Of a stretch of DNA of 64,000 bases, positions 62,168-64,000 are shown piece after piece. Position numbers and translations under genes: made by a program. The stretch is from NCBI RefSeq assembly GCF_900101175.1, contig NZ_FNFQ01000002.1, positions 457,022 through 521,021 of the forward strand. The letters run 5' to 3'. Position 1 is the first letter of the stretch, and each line of letters begins with the position of its first letter. Source of the DNA: Stenotrophomonas pavanii (GTDB taxonomy: Bacteria > Pseudomonadota > Gammaproteobacteria > Xanthomonadales > Xanthomonadaceae). The notes under the pieces are model-generated. The model searched no databases. It was not told the origin of the DNA and saw only the letters and a list, made by a program, of their open reading frames with translations.

Positions 62168-63235
62168 TCAGGCAACACTGCGTGGCATCTGCATGGCGGA
62201 CGCCGGTTGCAGTCCGCGCAGACTGCCGGCCACCGATGACAGCAGCGGCCGCTCACGCCGCTTGTTGCTGACCAGCCGGCGATAGTTGGCCGGCGTCATG
62301 CCAACAATGCGCAGGAACAGGCGGCGGAATGCGCTCTGGTCGGCATAGCCCACGCCCCACGCCACTTCATCGATACCCGCGCCCTGCTGCAGCAGCGTCT
62401 GCGCCTTGGCGATGCGCAGACGCTGGCAATACTCGATCGGACGCAGGCCCGTTGCCTTCAGGAAGCGTCGTTGCAGCGTCCGCGGTTCCAGTCCGGACAC
62501 CTCGCAGATCGCGCCGAGCGTCGCCCCCCGCGCGGCAGTGGTATGCAGCCAGCGCTGCGCCTTCAATACGTCACGATCCCCGTGGGCGAAGTTGGCGCTG
62601 AAGCGCTCAAGATCCTGCTGGATGGGCGCGGGCACGATAATCCCCAGCTGCTGCGCGACCGCGCTCGCCACGCCCTGGCCATGCAGCCGGTACAGCAGGC
62701 GCAGGCCGAGGAAGCGCCAGGCCTGCGGACCGGCCACTGTCAGCAGGTCGCCGTCGTCAACGAGCGCACGCTCGCTGGGCACCCAGCTTGCCGACTGCCC
62801 CTGCAGGCCCGGATGCTGGCCAAGGTCCGGACCACTGACCGTGCGCCCGGCCAGCAGGCCCGCGCGTGCAAGCATGCTGACCCCATCGCTGGCCGCCGCC
62901 AGCAGACTGCCACCGTCGTAGTGCGCGCGCAGCCAGTCCAGCAGGACCTCATCGGCGCGCAGGCAGACCCCTTGGCTGATCTGGCCGGGGACGGCGATCA
63001 CGGCGGGAATGTCCGCCTCGAGCATCTCCGCTCCGGCAATCCGGTGCACGCCGGTCTGGCTGGCGGGCACGATCCAGCGGGTCACCAGGACACGCTTGAA
63101 CGGTCGGCGCTGCTGCTGCGCAAGCCGGTTGGCAACATGTGCCATTTCAGTCAACACGGACGCGGCCGACGGGTCGCCTCCGGGATACTCGACCACCGCG
63201 ACCTCGACGAATCCTTCGTTTCTGAATCCTTCCAC
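62168..63235 (-). CDS. AraC regulator with DJ-1/PfpI-like sensor domain
   Basis: A 355-residue regulator. The N-terminal GATase-1/DJ-1-like domain (about 5-190) includes VLLDWLRAHYDGGSLLAAAS and DGVSMLARAGLLAGRTV, the usual nucleophile-elbow region with Ala-Ala-Ser in place of Cys. The C-terminal AraC domain has ARGATLGAICEVSGLEPRTLQRRF and GVGYADQSAFRRLF. The GTG start (VEGFRNEGF) follows GAGGAG by seven bases. It lies upstream of the Lgt/TlpA and dsbG genes in the same direction. Confidence 0.88.
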   Translation of the reverse strand: MEGFRNEGFVEVAVVEYPGGDPSAASVLTEMAHVANRLAQQQRRPFKRVLVTRWIVPASQTGVHRIAGAEMLEADIPAVIAVPGQISQGVCLRADEVLLDWLRAHYDGGSLLAAASDGVSMLARAGLLAGRTVSGPDLGQHPGLQGQSASWVPSERALVDDGDLLTVAGPQAWRFLGLRLLYRLHGQGVASAVAQQLGIIVPAPIQQDLERFSANFAHGDRDVLKAQRWLHTTAARGATLGAICEVSGLEPRTLQRRFLKATGLRPIEYCQRLRIAKAQTLLQQGAGIDEVAWGVGYADQSAFRRLFLRIVGMTPANYRRLVSNKRRERPLLSSVAGSLRGLQPASAMQMPRSVA

Positions 63236-63363
63236 AGACCATCTCCTCGGTTCGTTGCAGGCCATCCAGCGGCCGGTTCAGGCGCAGGGTAGGAACTGCC
63301 GCAACGGCGGGGCTATGAAGAAAGTTGCAAAGTGCGCTGAATGCGCCGCCAGCGTCGGCAGCG

Positions 63364-63395
63364 TTGACCCTGGACCAGACTCAAGGCTTCAGAAT
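63364..63395 (+). promoter_or_regulatory. Possible MerR-type promoter
   Basis: A TTGACC -35 element lies about 19-20 bases from an A/T-rich -10 position, the long spacer typical of MerR-controlled promoters, with an imperfect CCTGG..CAAGG dyad in the spacer. It is 54 bases before the MerR gene. Confidence 0.4.
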
Positions 63396-63422
63396 GACCG
63401 GCAGCATCCGCAGGAATCCGCC

Positions 63423-63821
63423 ATGAACATTGGTCAACTGGCACGCCAGGCCGGCGTGCCGATCGATACGGTGCGCTACTACGAGCGCCAGCAGTTGCTG
63501 CCCACGGCGGCCCGCTCGGCCGGGGGCTACCGCATCTTCACCGAGCAGGACCTGCGCAGGCTGCGCTTCATCCGCCGCGCCAAGACGCTGGGATTCACCC
63601 TGGAAGAAATCGCCGACCTGCTGGCGCTCAGCGACGGCCACCCGCACGACATGGGCGGCGTGCGCGACACGGCACAGGCCCGGCTGCAGGACATCGCGCA
63701 CCGCATGGCCGAACTGCAGCGCATGCACACTGCGCTCTCGCAGCTGGTCGCCGCCTGCCCCGGGCATGGCACGCTGGATGAATGCCCGATCCTGGCGGCG
63801 CTGAGCGACGACACCCCGTGA
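63423..63821 (+). CDS. MerR-family metal-responsive regulator (CueR/CadR-like)
   Basis: A 132-residue MerR protein. The helix-turn-helix is MNIGQLARQAGVPIDTVRYY ERQQLLP, split here for length. A dimerisation helix around IAHRMAELQRMHTALSQLVAAC and a metal loop CPGHGTLDECPIL with C112 and C121 follow, like the two-Cys loop of CueR and related Cu/Zn/Cd sensors. The metal is not certain. It is divergent from the AraC gene; no metal exporter is in view downstream. Confidence 0.88.
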   Translation: MNIGQLARQAGVPIDTVRYYERQQLLPTAARSAGGYRIFTEQDLRRLRFIRRAKTLGFTLEEIADLLALSDGHPHDMGGVRDTAQARLQDIAHRMAELQRMHTALSQLVAACPGHGTLDECPILAALSDDTP

Positions 63822-63877
63822 GCGCAGACGGCCATCCACCACCACGTCCCGCGCGTGAAGAAAAGTGCAACAAATGC

Positions 63878-63906
63878 TTGCCAACCCCCTGGGGCAAGGC
63901 TATTAT
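63878..63906 (+). promoter_or_regulatory. Sigma-70 promoter of tRNA-Ala
   Basis: TTGCCA and TATTAT with a 17-base spacer, 18 bases before the tRNA. A GC-rich discriminator region follows, as in stringently controlled stable RNA promoters. Confidence 0.75.
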
Positions 63907-63924
63907 TTCGCTCCTCAGCGACGT

Positions 63925-64000
63925 GGGGCCATAGCTCAGCTGGGAGAGCGCCTGCATGGCATGCAGGAGGTCAGCGGTTCGATCCCGCTTGGCTCCACCA
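63925..64000 (+). tRNA. tRNA-Ala (anticodon GGC)
   Basis: Complete 76-base tRNA: acceptor stem GGGGCCA/TGGCTCC, D-arm AGCTCAGCTGGGAGAGC, anticodon stem-loop with GGC in CCTGCATGGCATGCAGG, T-arm GGTTCGATCC, and encoded CCA at the last three bases of the window. Confidence 0.97.

Overview
The window looks like chromosomal DNA of a Stenotrophomonas maltophilia-type bacterium (Xanthomonadaceae). This rests on very high GC, many short GTAG-headed palindromes of the SMAG type described in S. maltophilia, a LexA-preceded imuA-imuB-dnaE2 cassette, a CocE-type alpha-amino acid ester hydrolase, TonB-dependent receptors with a FecI/FecR pair, and near-E. coli-like lldPRD genes. No prophage, insertion sequence, rRNA or CRISPR was seen. 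The organism call is inference; gene calls come from recognisable motifs in the translated frames.

1-7.3 kb: a minus-strand operon (small DoxX-like protein, stand-alone AraC DNA-binding domain, isochorismatase-fold hydrolase, DoxX protein, amidohydrolase cut by the window edge) is divergent from a propeller-type sensor histidine kinase and a NarL-type response regulator. 7-20.8 kb: an MFS/LysR pair, an amidohydrolase coupled to an ankyrin protein, a LysR/cytosine-deaminase-like pair, an exported chorismate-lyase-like protein, a TonB-dependent receptor, a GNAT protein, CDP-diglyceride pyrophosphatase, an unknown exported protein and an I78-inhibitor-like lipoprotein.

20.8-26.4 kb: lactate utilisation, lldP-lldR-lldD-dld on the minus strand, with two palindromic LldR-type operators before lldP. 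It is followed by an MgtC/SapB-like membrane protein whose ribosome binding site lies in a hairpin, an SDR, an Old Yellow Enzyme, an AraC regulator, an alpha-amino acid ester hydrolase, an NTF2-like/MFS/LysR group, and a large exported GH3 enzyme with an unusual N-terminal domain. A perfect 64-bp palindrome separates the last LysR gene from the GH3 gene.

38.4-48 kb: a VOC protein, the SOS mutagenesis cassette imuA-imuB-dnaE2, a membrane-anchored unknown, and a vitamin-B6-related divergon (MocR-type ptsJ versus YggS/PLPBP, class I glutamine amidotransferase and a 74-aa protein) with direct repeats between them. 48-53.6 kb: a five-gene iron/haem-type signalling and uptake operon (fecI, fecR, TonB-dependent receptor, chaN, tonB) behind a Fur-like site.

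53.8-64 kb: a cation diffusion facilitator; an amino-acid decarboxylase, its amine antiporter and a DcaP-like porin; a periplasmic thiol redox pair (dsbG and an Lgt-like/TlpA fusion); a DJ-1/AraC regulator; a MerR regulator; and a complete tRNA-Ala(GGC) ending at the last base.
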